Source of the DNA: an uncultured Paraprevotella sp.
GTDB lineage: Bacteria > Bacteroidota > Bacteroidia > Bacteroidales > Bacteroidaceae
NCBI GenBank assembly: GCA_944320765.1
Contig: CALUIS010000029.1
Location: 1 to 34,249 of the forward strand
Direction: 5' to 3'
DNA: 34,249 nt
A model generated the notes under the pieces. It was not told the origin of the DNA. It was given only the letters and a program-made list of their open reading frames with translations, and did no database searches. This document shows, piece after piece, positions 17,802-26,834 of the stretch (within the stretch, counting starts at the first letter, position 1; each line of letters begins with the position of its first letter). The translations under genes were made by a program, and so were the position numbers.

Positions 17802-18914
17802 ATGACAGAACTGGAAATCATCTGCACCATGGCCCTGACGCGCATACCGCGGGTCAATGTCGCCACACAACGCCGGCTGGTGGAGGAACTGGGCAGCGCC
17901 TCTGCCGTGTTCGAACACCGGCACCATATCCGTGACCTTTATCCAGAGGCTTCGGACAAGCTCTCCGCGTCGTTGGAAGAGATGGAACGCCAGCTTCCCC
18001 GGGCGGAAGAGGAACTGGAATTCGCACGGAAGAACAAAATCCGCTGTCTCTGCTTCCACGACACGGACTACCCCAGCCGTCTCAAGGAATGCGACGACGC
18101 GCCGTTGATCCTTTATTATAAAGGTAACGCCGACCTGAACCGGACGCACATCATCAACATGGTAGGCACACGCCACTGCACGGAATACGGCAAAGACATC
18201 TGCCGGCATTTCGTGGCGGAACTGGCCCGCCTCTGTCCGGATGTCCTCATCGTGAGCGGACTGGCTTACGGCGTGGACATCCACAGCCATCGCGCGGCCT
18301 TGGAAAACGGGCTGGACACCGTAGGCGTCCTGGCACACGGGCTGGACCAAATCTACCCCCGTATGCACCGCGACACGGCCGTGCAAATGGTGTCGCAGGG
18401 CGGACTGCTCACGGAATTCATGAGCCGCACGAACGCCGACAAAGTGAACTTCGTGCGGCGCAACCGTATCGTGGCAGGCATGACGGACGCCACCATCGTG
18501 GTGGAATCGGCCGAAAAGGGAGGCGCACTCATCACGGCGGACATCGCCACCAGCTACCACCGCGATGTCTTCGCCTTTCCCGGACGCACAAACGACCCCT
18601 ATTCGCAAGGCTGCAACCGCCTCATCCGCGACAACAAGGCCGCCCTCCTGCAAACGGCTTCCGACCTGATGGAAGCCATGGACTGGCAGCAAGCCGCATC
18701 CCACACCGAAGCCGTACAGCTGGAACTCTTCCCCGACTTGTGCGAGGAAGAACAAAGCATCGTACACTGCCTGGAGAAGACTGACAAGATGCAAATCAAC
18801 GCCTTGGCCGTAGCCACCAACCTCCCCGTACACAAGCTGAGCGCTTTCCTTTTCAATCTGGAGATGAAAGGCGTGGTAAAGATGTTGGGCGGCGGAATGT
18901 ACCGGCTGCTTTGA
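17802..18914 (+). CDS. dprA: DNA-processing protein DprA
   Basis: The 370-aa product is a DprA/Smf protein, which loads RecA onto incoming single-stranded DNA during transformation. It has an N-terminal helical region (about residues 1-80), the Rossmann-like core with VGTRHCTEYGK (121-131), SGLAYGVDIHSHRAAL (152-167), LAHGLDQIYP and VESAEKGGALITAD, and a C-terminal winged-helix-like segment (about 305-370, EEQSIVHCLEKTDKMQINAL). The start is the ATG at 17802, 8 bp after the thioesterase stop; the frame runs open upstream only as a shadow of that gene. Length and motifs look complete. It ends 5 bp before the convergent regulator remnant. Confidence 0.93.
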   Translation: MTELEIICTMALTRIPRVNVATQRRLVEELGSASAVFEHRHHIRDLYPEASDKLSASLEEMERQLPRAEEELEFARKNKIRCLCFHDTDYPSRLKECDDAPLILYYKGNADLNRTHIINMVGTRHCTEYGKDICRHFVAELARLCPDVLIVSGLAYGVDIHSHRAALENGLDTVGVLAHGLDQIYPRMHRDTAVQMVSQGGLLTEFMSRTNADKVNFVRRNRIVAGMTDATIVVESAEKGGALITADIATSYHRDVFAFPGRTNDPYSQGCNRLIRDNKAALLQTASDLMEAMDWQQAASHTEAVQLELFPDLCEEEQSIVHCLEKTDKMQINALAVATNLPVHKLSAFLFNLEMKGVVKMLGGGMYRLL

Positions 18915-18919
18915 CCCCT

Positions 18920-20800
18920 CTACCTCTTTTCCTTTTGGAACACGGAAGGCGACATGCCGAAGTAAGCCTTGAAAGACTTGCTGAAATAGGACAAATCGTC
19001 GAACCCGACCCTATAAGCAACTTCCGACACACTCAAGCATCCTTCGAGCAGAAGTTCCGCCGCACGTTTGAGCCGTGCCGTGCGAAGGAATTCATTGGGT
19101 GTCATGCCTGTGACATCTTTGGTCCGGCGGTAAAAAGCGGTGCGCCTCAACCCCATTTGTTCCGCCCAGCTCTCCGCCGTGAATGCCGCGTCTCCCAGAT
19201 GTTCCGCCACAATGGATTCCATCCGGGCCTTGAAAGCGTCCGCTTCCGCCTCTTCCGGCCGCTTCCCGCCGTCCTCTTCCCCCATCAGGCTGGTATCCAA
19301 AAGAATCCGGGCTTCTTCCTGATCCGGCATACGGTCCTTGAACGTCAGTGTCTGCTGCAACAGTTCCCGAATCCGTCCCAGCTCCGCCCTTGTCCGCCCG
19401 CCGGCACTTCCTTCCGGCAGGCTTTCCCGCAAACGGTCCAACGGTTCGCACACGCCTTGGATGACGCTCCGGAAGAAACGGAGCTTGAAACCGGACATCC
19501 CACGTTCCATCTCCACCAATCGCCTCAGCCGCATCATACGGACCGTCACACGCCATGCCGTTCCCGTCACAAGCACTGCCAGACAGACATATCCCGCATA
19601 AGCCCACGGCGTTTGATAAAAAGGTGGAGACACCGATAACTCCAACCTTGCCGTCCCGGCACACCAAACCCCCGAACTGTTGGACGAACGCACGAGAAGC
19701 GTGTAATCCCCGGGAGGAAGATGGCGGTAGACCGCCTCTCCTGCCTCGGAAGGGACGCTCCAGCAAGTGTCGTATCCCTCAAGCTTGTAACTGTACCGTG
19801 AAGAACGGAAACGGGAATAATCCAAATTGGAGAAACGCACCGTCACGGAGTTCTGCCCCCATCCAAGCTCCATTCTGCGGAAACCGCCCGAAGAATCCTC
19901 TTCCAGCACCAAAGGCCGCCCGCCCGCATAGAATTCCGTAAAACACGGCGGAGGGGAAAACCTTTCGGCATCCATCCCGGACGGCCCTATCACAGCCAGC
20001 CCGTCGGAAGTGCCGAACTGCAAAGAACCGTCCTTCGCCCGTACGGCGGCATTCGCACTGTACATGTCGCCCTGAAGGGTGGAAGACAAGAAAAAAGAGG
20101 AAAAGGCATCCGCGCCGCTTTCCATGCGGCTCAACCCATATTGCGTGGCCACCCAGATTCCACCGTCCCGGTCTTCCACAACGGCCTGCACCTCATTGGC
20201 CGCCAACCCTCGTCCCACATCATAACGTTCCACCTCCAATCCGCCGCCGGACAACCAGCGGCAACGGAACACCCCATGCCCCAACGTTCCGATCCAGACA
20301 AACCCGCGGGAATCGGCGAACACGGTGTTCAACTCGCTGCCGCACAAACCGCTGTTCCGCGAAGTATAAAGTTCATAAGCCGTAGGAACGGCCCACAAGC
20401 TGTCCGGGTCAAAGGTCAAAAGCCCCGCTTCCGTAGCGGCCCAGACACGCCCTGCCGGGCCGACTGACATCCACCGGACTCTTCTTGCAGGCCCTGCCCC
20501 GCCGAACGGGTCACGTAATTCCCCGTCATCACACACCCGGAGTCCGTCCCCGAAACAACCCGCCCACACTCTTCCCGAACGGTCCGTACAGATGCAGAAC
20601 ACACCTCCTCCGCCAAATGCCTTCCCCGACCTCATGTCCCACAAGCCATGCTTGCGCGTCCCGACCCACACGTTTCCCCCGGCATCAAAACCGATGGAAT
20701 AACCCGGAGACGGCAGACGGGTCCCGGCCGGCAGCTTGCAATGCGACATCGACTTGGGCGGACAGCCCGACGGCCTGTATCTGGTGGAAATCACCTGCAA
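18920..20800 (-). pseudogene. 5'-truncated AraC-type propeller/Y_Y_Y sensor-regulator (hybrid two-component system-like)
   Basis: The frame encodes, in order: the last few blades of a two-component regulator propeller (motifs GNVWVGTRKHGLW, GRVWAATEAGLLTF, GFVWIGTLGHGVFRC, GGIWVATQYGLSRM), a Y_Y_Y domain (about residues 310-395), one transmembrane segment (about 405-425), a short helical linker, and an AraC HTH domain (about 525-626, EVAYRVGFDDLSYFSKSF). Intact relatives carry a signal peptide and about twice as many blades. Here propeller similarity stops at about 20705; the remaining N-terminal residues are the antisense of another gene's 3' end, and the frame begins with TTG without a signal peptide. 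The linker LKLRFF-like FKLRFFRSVIQGVCEPLD resembles a HisKA start without the phosphorylated His, and no HATPase or receiver domain follows. It is probably non-functional. A shorter translated product from an internal start cannot be excluded. Confidence 0.7.
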
Positions 20801-20836
20801 CGGGCAGCACCGGAGTTACAAGCTCGTCAAAAAATA
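20703..20836 (+). pseudogene. 3' remnant of a secreted-protein gene (sorting-type tail only)
   Basis: On the + strand one frame between an in-frame TAA at 20700-20702 and the TAG at 20834-20836 reads DGRRVPAGSLQCDIDLGG, then QPDGLYLVEITCNGQHRS and YKLVKK. This is a typical end of a T9SS-type sorting domain (PDGLYLVxI...YKLVKK). There is no start codon or upstream coding part; to its left is the regulator remnant in antisense. It is therefore the last ~40-45 codons of a deleted gene. Confidence 0.7.
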
Positions 20837-20905
20837 GGGCCGTTTCTCTAATTCACCGGAGATTCCGGACAAAAGGAGCTTGCGAAAAAGCAAGATTTTA
20901 GTGAC

Positions 20906-20953
20906 AAAGTGTCGGGTACACGGCTAAAAAACGCCAAAGCACCCGACACTTTT
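20906..20953 (+). terminator. Terminator-like hairpin after the secreted-protein remnant
   Basis: Perfect 12-bp arms (AAAGTGTCGGGT at 20906-20917, complement at 20941-20952) with a 23-nt loop and TTTT at 20950-20953. It lies about 70 bp after the remnant stop on the + strand and may be the original terminator of the lost gene. Confidence 0.5.
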
Positions 20954-21075
20954 CTCGCAAACATCCGGAATGGGCGACAAAAAGGCAAACCCCACACCTC
21001 GCGAGAATCCGCCAAAACCTTCCGTCCGGGAAACGGGACGGAAATACGCCAAGGAAAACGCCTTATGGCCGGGTA

Positions 21076-21115
21076 TCAAAAAAGACTGTCCCGCCGCAAG
21101 AGGGGGGACAGTCTT
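21076..21115 (-). terminator. Rho-independent terminator of the frd/sdh operon
   Basis: On the minus strand an 11-bp perfect stem (arms 21105-21115 and 21082-21092, 12-nt loop) is followed by a T-rich run ending in TTTTTTGAT. It lies about 50 bp downstream of the iron-sulfur subunit stop. Confidence 0.8.
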
Positions 21116-21165
21116 CAAACGCCTCATTGATGGCCTCCCGCATCCAAGGGCGGGAGGATTTTGGC

Positions 21166-21924
21166 TTAGTCGTCCAACTTGGCCTTGATGAACTCGCGGT
21201 TCAGGCGGGCGATGTTGGCGATGCTCTCGTTCTTCGGACATACGGCCTCGCAAGCGCGCGTGTTCGTACAGTTACCGAAGCCCAGCTCGTCCATCTTGGC
21301 AATCATCGCCTTGGCACGGCGTGCGGCCTCGGGACGGCCCTGCGGCAGGAGGGCCAGCTGGCTCACCTTGGAAGAGACGAACAGCATGGCCGAACCGTTC
21401 TTGCAGGCAGCCACGCAGGCGCCGCAACCGATGCAAGTGGCGCAGTCCATGGCCTCGTCGGCCTTCTCCTTCGGGATGAGGATGGCGTTGGCATCCTGGG
21501 GCTGCCCGGTGCGTACCGTCACGTAGCCGCCGGCCTGGATGATCTTGTCGAAAGCCGAACGGTCCACCATGCAGTCCTTGATGACCGGGAAACCGGCCGA
21601 ACGCCACGGTTCCACCGTGATGGTGTCACCGTCGTTGAAACGGCGCATATAGAGCTGGCAGGTGGTCGCCCCGCGCTCCGTCTTGCCGTGCGGCGTACCG
21701 TTGATGTAAAGCGAGCACATGCCGCAGATACCCTCGCGGCAGTCGTGGTCGAAGACGAACGGCTCCTTGCCTTCCTCGATGAGCTGCTCGTTCAATATGT
21801 CCAACATCTCCAGAAAGGAGGTGTCGCCCGGGATGTCCTTCATCTCGCGCTCGTCAAAATGGCCCTTGTCCTTCGGTCCGTTCTGGCGCCAAAATCTAAG
21901 CTTGAATGAAATATTTTTCTCCAT
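21166..21924 (-). CDS. frdB/sdhB: Succinate dehydrogenase/fumarate reductase iron-sulfur subunit
   Basis: The 252-aa subunit passes electrons between the flavoprotein and the cytochrome b subunit on the cytoplasmic face of the membrane. The [2Fe-2S] ligands are Cys62, Cys67, Cys70 and Cys89 (CREGICGMC...C). The [4Fe-4S]/[3Fe-4S] ligands are in [10 protein letters not shown] (from residue 161) and in [12 protein letters not shown] (219-230). The set is complete. It is the last gene of a three-gene minus-strand operon, 36 bp after the flavoprotein gene, and is followed by a terminator. In gut Bacteroidales the complex works mainly as fumarate reductase in succinate formation; direction cannot be read from sequence. 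Confidence 0.95.
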   Translation of the reverse strand: MEKNISFKLRFWRQNGPKDKGHFDEREMKDIPGDTSFLEMLDILNEQLIEEGKEPFVFDHDCREGICGMCSLYINGTPHGKTERGATTCQLYMRRFNDGDTITVEPWRSAGFPVIKDCMVDRSAFDKIIQAGGYVTVRTGQPQDANAILIPKEKADEAMDCATCIGCGACVAACKNGSAMLFVSSKVSQLALLPQGRPEAARRAKAMIAKMDELGFGNCTNTRACEAVCPKNESIANIARLNREFIKAKLDD

Positions 21925-21960
21925 TGTAGTTTTCTTTAATATCGTTGAACAAACCGTTTT

Positions 21961-23943
21961 TTAGCTCTTGTAGTTACGCGTCTGCACCTTGATGGCCTCG
22001 TACACGAGCGGCTCCTTGTAGAGTACGGGCGGCACGTCGTCCGACCCCTGGTACTCCCAGCACGACACGTAGAAGTAGTTCTCGTCGTCGCGCTTGGCCT
22101 CTCCTTCTTCCGTCTGGTACTCCTCGCGGAAGTGTCCGCCGCACGACTCGTTGCGGTTGAGCGCGTCGTAAGCGATCAGCTCGCCCATCGTGATGAAGTC
22201 GTTCAGGCGCCAAGCCTTCTCCAGCTCCACGTTCACGCCTTCCGTCGTACCCGGGATGAAGAGATTCGTCTCGAACTCCTTGCGGATTTCCTTCAGGAGC
22301 GTCAGGGCCTTCTTCAGACCTTCCTCCGTACGTCCCATGCCGACATATTCCCACATGATGTGGCCCAGTTTCTTGTGGATGGAGTCCACAGATTCCTTGC
22401 CCTTGATGTTCATCAGGTGGTTGATGCGGTCGCGCACGTCCTTCTCGGCCTTCTCGAACTCAGGCAGGTCGGTGGAGAAGCGCGGCACGGTAATCTGGTC
22501 GGCCAGATAGTTCTGGATGGTGTAAGGCAGCACGAAGTAACCGTCGGCCAAGCCCTGCATCAAGGCCGACGCGCCGAGGCGGTTCGCTCCGTGGTCGGAG
22601 AAGTTGCACTCGCCGATGGCGAACAAGCCCTTGATGGACGTCTGCAGCTCGTAGTCCACCCAGATGCCGCCCATCGTGTAGTGGATGGCCGGATAGATCA
22701 TCATGGGGTTGTAGTACTTCACGCCGTTGATCTCGTTGGCCAGCTTGCCCGGGTTCACGTCCGTGATTTCCTCATACATGTCGAAGAGGTTGCCGTAGCG
22801 CTGCAGCACCTGGTCGATGCCCAGACGCTCGATGCTCTCCGAGAAGTCGAGGAACACGGCCAAACCGGTATTGTTCACGCCGAAGCCCTTGTCGCAACGC
22901 TCCTTGGCGGCACGAGAGGCCACGTCGCGCGGCACGAGGTTGCCGAAGGCCGGATAGCGGCGTTCCAAATAATAGTCGCGGTCTTCCTCCGGGATGTCGC
23001 TGCCTTTCTTCGTGCCGGCCTGCAGGGCCTTGGCGTCTTCCAGCTTCTTCGGCACCCAGATGCGCCCATCGTTACGCAACGACTCGGACATCAAGGTCAG
23101 CTTCGACTGCTTGTCGCCGTGCACGGGGATGCAGGTCGGGTGAATCTGCACGTAAGCCGGGTTGGCGAAGTAAGCCCCCTTGCGGTAGCACTGCATGGCT
23201 GCCGAGCAGTTGCAGCCCATGGCGTTGGTGGAAAGGAAATACGTGTTGCCGTATCCGCCCGTGGCGATGACCACGGCGTGGGCGGCAAAACGCTCCAATT
23301 TACCGGTAACCAGATTGCGGGCGATGATACCGCGGGCGCGGCCGTCGATGATGACCAAATCCATCATCTCATAACGGGTGAAAAGCTTCACCGTACCGGC
23401 GTTCACCTGGCAACTCAGGGCCGAATAAGCGCCCAGCAGCAACTGCTGCCCGGTCTGTCCCTTGGCATAGAACGTACGGGACACCTGCGCACCACCGAAA
23501 GAACGGTTGGCCAACATGCCGCCGTATTCACGGGCGAACGGCACGCCCTGTGCCACACACTGGTCGATGATGTTGTTCGACACTTCCGCCAGACGGTAGA
23601 CGTTGGCCTCGCGGGCGCGGTAGTCGCCGCCCTTCACCGTGTCATAGAACAAGCGGTACACCGAGTCGCCGTCGTTCTGGTAGTTCTTGGCGGCGTTGAT
23701 ACCGCCCTGTGCGGCGATGGAGTGCGCGCGGCGCGGCGAGTCCTGGATGCAGAAGTTGAACACCTTGAATCCCATCTCGCCGAGCGAAGCGGCGGCAGAA
23801 GCGCCGGCCAGACCCGTACCCACTACGATAATATCCAAACGACGTTTGTTGGCCGGGTTCACCAATTTCTGATGTGCCTTGTAATTGGTCCATTTCTCCG
23901 CCACCGGCCCTTCCGGAATCTTGGAATCTATAATCTTTGCCAT
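21961..23943 (-). CDS. frdA/sdhA: Succinate dehydrogenase/fumarate reductase flavoprotein subunit
   Basis: The 660-aa catalytic subunit interconverts fumarate and succinate. It has the N-terminal FAD-binding [17 protein letters not shown] (about residues 38-54) and the covalent FAD attachment [12 protein letters not shown] with His74. The substrate region includes QIHPTCIP, and the C-terminal part includes [19 protein letters not shown]. Length is normal for the type found with a single five-helix cytochrome b subunit (epsilonproteobacterial/Bacteroidota style). It sits between the cytochrome b gene (35-bp gap) and the iron-sulfur gene (36-bp gap). No sign of damage. Confidence 0.95.
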   Translation of the reverse strand: MAKIIDSKIPEGPVAEKWTNYKAHQKLVNPANKRRLDIIVVGTGLAGASAAASLGEMGFKVFNFCIQDSPRRAHSIAAQGGINAAKNYQNDGDSVYRLFYDTVKGGDYRAREANVYRLAEVSNNIIDQCVAQGVPFAREYGGMLANRSFGGAQVSRTFYAKGQTGQQLLLGAYSALSCQVNAGTVKLFTRYEMMDLVIIDGRARGIIARNLVTGKLERFAAHAVVIATGGYGNTYFLSTNAMGCNCSAAMQCYRKGAYFANPAYVQIHPTCIPVHGDKQSKLTLMSESLRNDGRIWVPKKLEDAKALQAGTKKGSDIPEEDRDYYLERRYPAFGNLVPRDVASRAAKERCDKGFGVNNTGLAVFLDFSESIERLGIDQVLQRYGNLFDMYEEITDVNPGKLANEINGVKYYNPMMIYPAIHYTMGGIWVDYELQTSIKGLFAIGECNFSDHGANRLGASALMQGLADGYFVLPYTIQNYLADQITVPRFSTDLPEFEKAEKDVRDRINHLMNIKGKESVDSIHKKLGHIMWEYVGMGRTEEGLKKALTLLKEIRKEFETNLFIPGTTEGVNVELEKAWRLNDFITMGELIAYDALNRNESCGGHFREEYQTEEGEAKRDDENYFYVSCWEYQGSDDVPPVLYKEPLVYEAIKVQTRNYKS

Positions 23944-23978
23944 AATTCGTTTCCTTTTTTAATAGTCATTGTTTGTAA

Positions 23979-24737
23979 TTAGAAGCAAGTGCCGCCCGTG
24001 CAGTCCAACAAGTCCTGCAACATTTCCTGCTGCAGCATCATCAGCTGTCCGCTCTCGCCACCCATGCATCCGGGGCAGAAAGAGAAGGCCAAGGCCACCA
24101 CGAGGAACATCAGGATGACGATGGTGACGTAGATGTTGCCAATCACCCGCCAACGGTTAAACCACACCTTTCCGTTCCAGCCCAGCGTCTGGATGGCGCT
24201 CCAGAAACCGTGCGTCAGGTGGAACCACAAGGCCAGGAGCCAGATGACATACAGCACGGTGTAGACCGGACAGCTGAACGTCTTCACGATATAGCCGAAA
24301 CCGTCCGTGGCCTCCAGGCCGCCCAAGAGGGGGTTGCCCACCAGTTCGGCAAACATCATGTTGTACCAGAAGTTGAACAGGTGCAGCGCGAGGCCCAGCA
24401 CCACGATGATGCCCAGCACCAGCATGTTCTGCGAAGCCCATTCCACCTTCTCCGGACGCGCCGTCACGTCGTAGCGGTTGCTGCCGCGGGCGCGGCGGTT
24501 CTGCATCGTGAGCCAGAAGGCGTAAACGATGTGGATGACCACCAGGGCCGCCAATGCCAGCGTGGCCGCCACGGCGTACCAGTTGGAGCCCAGGAACTCG
24601 CAAATCATGTTGTAGCCTTCTGCCGAAAACAGGGCCACCACGTTCATCGACGCATGGAACGTCAAGAACAGGACCAGCGCGATACCGGTGACCGACATCA
24701 CGACTTTCCTACCAATAGATGAATCACATAACCACAT
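23979..24737 (-). CDS. frdC/sdhC: Succinate dehydrogenase/fumarate reductase cytochrome b subunit
   Basis: The 252-aa membrane anchor has about five hydrophobic segments with His residues suited to bind two hemes (FLTFHASMNV, VVIHIVYAFW, LALHLFNFW, LWFHLTHGFW). It exchanges electrons with menaquinone. A single large cytochrome b subunit is the type known from Wolinella and Bacteroides. It is the first gene of the operon, with a strong promoter about 70 bp upstream of its start. The C-terminus has a Cys/Gly-rich stretch (FCPGCMGGE) and a short tail ending in CTGGTCF. The tail is outside the core fold and its role is unknown. Confidence 0.93.
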   Translation of the reverse strand: MWLCDSSIGRKVVMSVTGIALVLFLTFHASMNVVALFSAEGYNMICEFLGSNWYAVAATLALAALVVIHIVYAFWLTMQNRRARGSNRYDVTARPEKVEWASQNMLVLGIIVVLGLALHLFNFWYNMMFAELVGNPLLGGLEATDGFGYIVKTFSCPVYTVLYVIWLLALWFHLTHGFWSAIQTLGWNGKVWFNRWRVIGNIYVTIVILMFLVVALAFSFCPGCMGGESGQLMMLQQEMLQDLLDCTGGTCF

Positions 24738-24811
24738 AAATGATTGAATTTAAATATTTAATAAATAATATAAAGGAATTCCTATTTTATCATCTCCTTG
24801 ATATGGTTCTG

Positions 24812-24842
24812 CAAAATTAGTCTAAATCCTGAATAACACAAA
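24812..24842 (-). promoter_or_regulatory. Full Bacteroidales promoter of the frd/sdh operon
   Basis: On the minus strand TTTG (24839-24842) and TAATTTTG (24812-24819) are separated by exactly 19 nt. Both match the Bacteroidota primary sigma consensus (TTTG, 19-21 nt, TAnnTTTG). Transcription should start at about 24804, giving a ~67-nt AT-rich leader before the cytochrome b gene. Confidence 0.88.
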
Positions 24843-24873
24843 GAAATAGCCAAATTATATTCCTAAAAATCAC

Positions 24874-24881
24874 TACTTTTG
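24874..24881 (+). promoter_or_regulatory. -7 promoter box for mnmG
   Basis: TACTTTTG matches TAnnTTTG, 20 nt before the mnmG ATG at 24902. A -33 TTTG is not evident. It gives a very short leader. It is divergent from the frd/sdh promoter about 30 bp away. Confidence 0.6.
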
Positions 24882-24901
24882 CAGCCATAAAAAAAGTGAA
24901 A

Positions 24902-26773
24902 ATGAAGTTTGACTACGATGTGATTGTGATTGGAGGCGGCCACGCGGGCTGCGAGGCGGCGGCGGCGGCGGCCAACATGGGGGCGCAAACCTGCCTCATC
25001 ACCATGGACATGAACAAAATCGCACAGATGAGCTGCAACCCCGCCATAGGAGGTATCGCCAAAGGACAAATCGTCCGCGAGATAGACGCGCTGGGCGGGT
25101 TCACGGGCATTGTCACCGACCGCACGGCCATACAGTTCCGGATGCTGAACCGCTCCAAGGGCCCGGCCATGTGGAGTCCCCGCGCCCAATGCGACCGTGG
25201 CAGATTCATTTGGGCCTGGCGCGAAATACTGGAAAACACGCCCAATCTCCACATCTGGCAGGACCAGGTGAAGGAAATCATCGTGGAGCAAGGCGAGGTG
25301 TCCGGGGTGAGGACCTACTTCGACCTCGACATCAAAGCCCGCTGCGTCATCCTCACGGCCGGAACTTTCCTCAACGGCCTGATGCATATCGGGCGCACCC
25401 AGCTCCCCGGAGGACGGGTGGCAGAGCCGGCCTCCTACCATCTCACCGAATCCATCGCCCGGCACGGCATCGCGTACGGAAGGATGAAGACCGGAACACC
25501 GGTGCGGATTGACGGCAGAAGCGTCCATTTCGAGGACTTGGAAATACAAGAGGGAGAGAATGACTTCCACAAGTTCTCGTTCATGGGAAACGACCGCCAC
25601 CTGAAACAACTGCCGTGCTGGACGTGTTTCACCAACCCGGAAGTGCACGAGGTCCTGAGAAGCGGATTGCCGGATTCTCCCCTGTACAACGGACAAATCA
25701 AAAGCATAGGCCCCCGGTACTGCCCCAGCATCGAGACCAAGCTGGTCACCTTCCCCGAACGGGACCAACACCAGCTCTTTCTGGAACCGGAAGGAGAGAA
25801 CACCCAGGAATACTATCTCAACGGCTTTTCATCGAGCCTCCCGCTTCAGATACAAATAGAGGCATTGAAAAAAATCCCCGCATTCCGCGACATCTGCATC
25901 TACCGGCCGGGGTACGCCATCGAATACGACTATTTCGACCCTACCCAACTGAAACACTCGTTAGAATCGAAAATCCTGCCCGGACTCTTCATGGCCGGGC
26001 AAGTGAACGGGACGACCGGCTACGAGGAAGCTGCCGGGCAAGGCATCGTGGCCGGCATCAACGCGGCACTGAAATGCGCCGGCAGCGAACCGTTCGTCAT
26101 GCACCGCGACGAATCGTACATCGGCGTGCTTATCGACGACCTGGTCACCAAAGGAGTCGACGAACCCTACCGGATGTTCACGTCCCGTGCGGAATACCGC
26201 ATCCTCCTGAGGCAAGACGATGCAGACGCCCGCCTCACCGAAAAGTCCTACAAGCTGGGGCTGGCCACCAAGGAACGGCACGAACATTGGATGACGAAGA
26301 AAGCATCGGTGGACCGCATCGTGGAATTCTGCCGGGACTTCCCCTTGAAGCCCGCGCTCATCAACCCGGGACTTGAAGCCTTAGGCACAACCCCGCTCCA
26401 TTACGGCTGCAAACTTTTCGACCTCATCAACCGTCCGCAAATCACGGTCAAGAACATCGCGGAACATATCACACCATTAAAATCATTGCTCGACACCATC
26501 ACAGACCGGAAGGATGAGACGATTGAAGCCGCCGAAGTCCTGATGAAGTACCATGGATACATTGCCAGGGAACGGGTAATAGCCGACAAGATGCAACGCC
26601 TCGAAAGCATCAAGATAAAAGGCAAGTTCGACTACAAGAACATGAACTCCCTTTCCACAGAGGCCAGGCAGAAGCTGGAACGGATCAACCCCGAGACGCT
26701 GGCCCAGGCCGGACGGATTCCGGGCGTCTCCCCCAGCGACATCAACGTCCTGCTGGTCCTTCTGGGCAGATAA
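24902..26773 (+). CDS. mnmG: tRNA uridine-5-carboxymethylaminomethyl modification enzyme, FAD subunit
   Basis: The 623-aa enzyme (MnmG/GidA) works with MnmE to form the carboxymethylaminomethyl group on U34 of certain tRNAs. It begins with the FAD-binding IVIGGGHAGCEAAAAAANMG, then shows MSCNPAIGGIAKGQIVREID, RTQLPGGRVAEPASYHLT, GYAIEYDYFDP, and the C-terminal helical GidA-associated region (YIARERVIADKMQRLESI). I chose the ATG at 24902; a GTG at 24896 in the same frame is less likely because it would almost abut the promoter. Length matches the family. It diverges from frd/sdh and is followed by a parS-like site and apt. Confidence 0.95.
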   Translation: MKFDYDVIVIGGGHAGCEAAAAAANMGAQTCLITMDMNKIAQMSCNPAIGGIAKGQIVREIDALGGFTGIVTDRTAIQFRMLNRSKGPAMWSPRAQCDRGRFIWAWREILENTPNLHIWQDQVKEIIVEQGEVSGVRTYFDLDIKARCVILTAGTFLNGLMHIGRTQLPGGRVAEPASYHLTESIARHGIAYGRMKTGTPVRIDGRSVHFEDLEIQEGENDFHKFSFMGNDRHLKQLPCWTCFTNPEVHEVLRSGLPDSPLYNGQIKSIGPRYCPSIETKLVTFPERDQHQLFLEPEGENTQEYYLNGFSSSLPLQIQIEALKKIPAFRDICIYRPGYAIEYDYFDPTQLKHSLESKILPGLFMAGQVNGTTGYEEAAGQGIVAGINAALKCAGSEPFVMHRDESYIGVLIDDLVTKGVDEPYRMFTSRAEYRILLRQDDADARLTEKSYKLGLATKERHEHWMTKKASVDRIVEFCRDFPLKPALINPGLEALGTTPLHYGCKLFDLINRPQITVKNIAEHITPLKSLLDTITDRKDETIEAAEVLMKYHGYIARERVIADKMQRLESIKIKGKFDYKNMNSLSTEARQKLERINPETLAQAGRIPGVSPSDINVLLVLLGR

Positions 26774-26785
26774 ACGCAGGCCGTA

Positions 26786-26801
26786 CGTTTCACGTGAAAC
26801 A
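26786..26801. promoter_or_regulatory. parS-like ParB-binding palindrome
   Basis: The 16 bases CGTTTCACGTGAAACA contain the perfect 14-bp palindrome GTTTCACGTGAAAC (26787-26800). They match the widely conserved bacterial parS consensus TGTTNCACGTGAAACA at all defined positions except the first base. It lies in the 61-bp gap between mnmG and apt. ParB/Spo0J bound here would mark an origin-proximal region. No parAB genes are in the window. Confidence 0.8.
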
Positions 26802-26834
26802 AAGCTTAAATTATGAACAGATAAAAGACTGGTT

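Larger units (their letters stand above)
20837..21165. other. Hairpin-rich spacer without genes
   Basis: About 330 bp with no credible coding frame. It holds four inverted repeats: 20906-20917/20941-20952 (12-bp arms, then TTTT), 21020-21027/21036-21043 (8-bp arms), 21082-21092/21105-21115 (terminator, listed separately) and 21135-21142/21151-21158 (8-bp arms, just after sdhB). The left part is A-rich and may be decayed sequence from the same rearrangement that truncated the neighbours. Confidence 0.6.

Noticed and set aside
22132..23982. Plus-strand frame of 616 codons opposite the frdA/sdhA gene
   Set aside because: Antisense to a highly conserved flavoprotein; translation is His/Val/Arg-rich without domains.
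24785..24802. Tiny leader frame (ATG ATA AAA TAG) preceded by AAGGAG in the frd/sdh leader
   Set aside because: The SD-like bases directly abut the ATG, and three codons are too few to support a claim.
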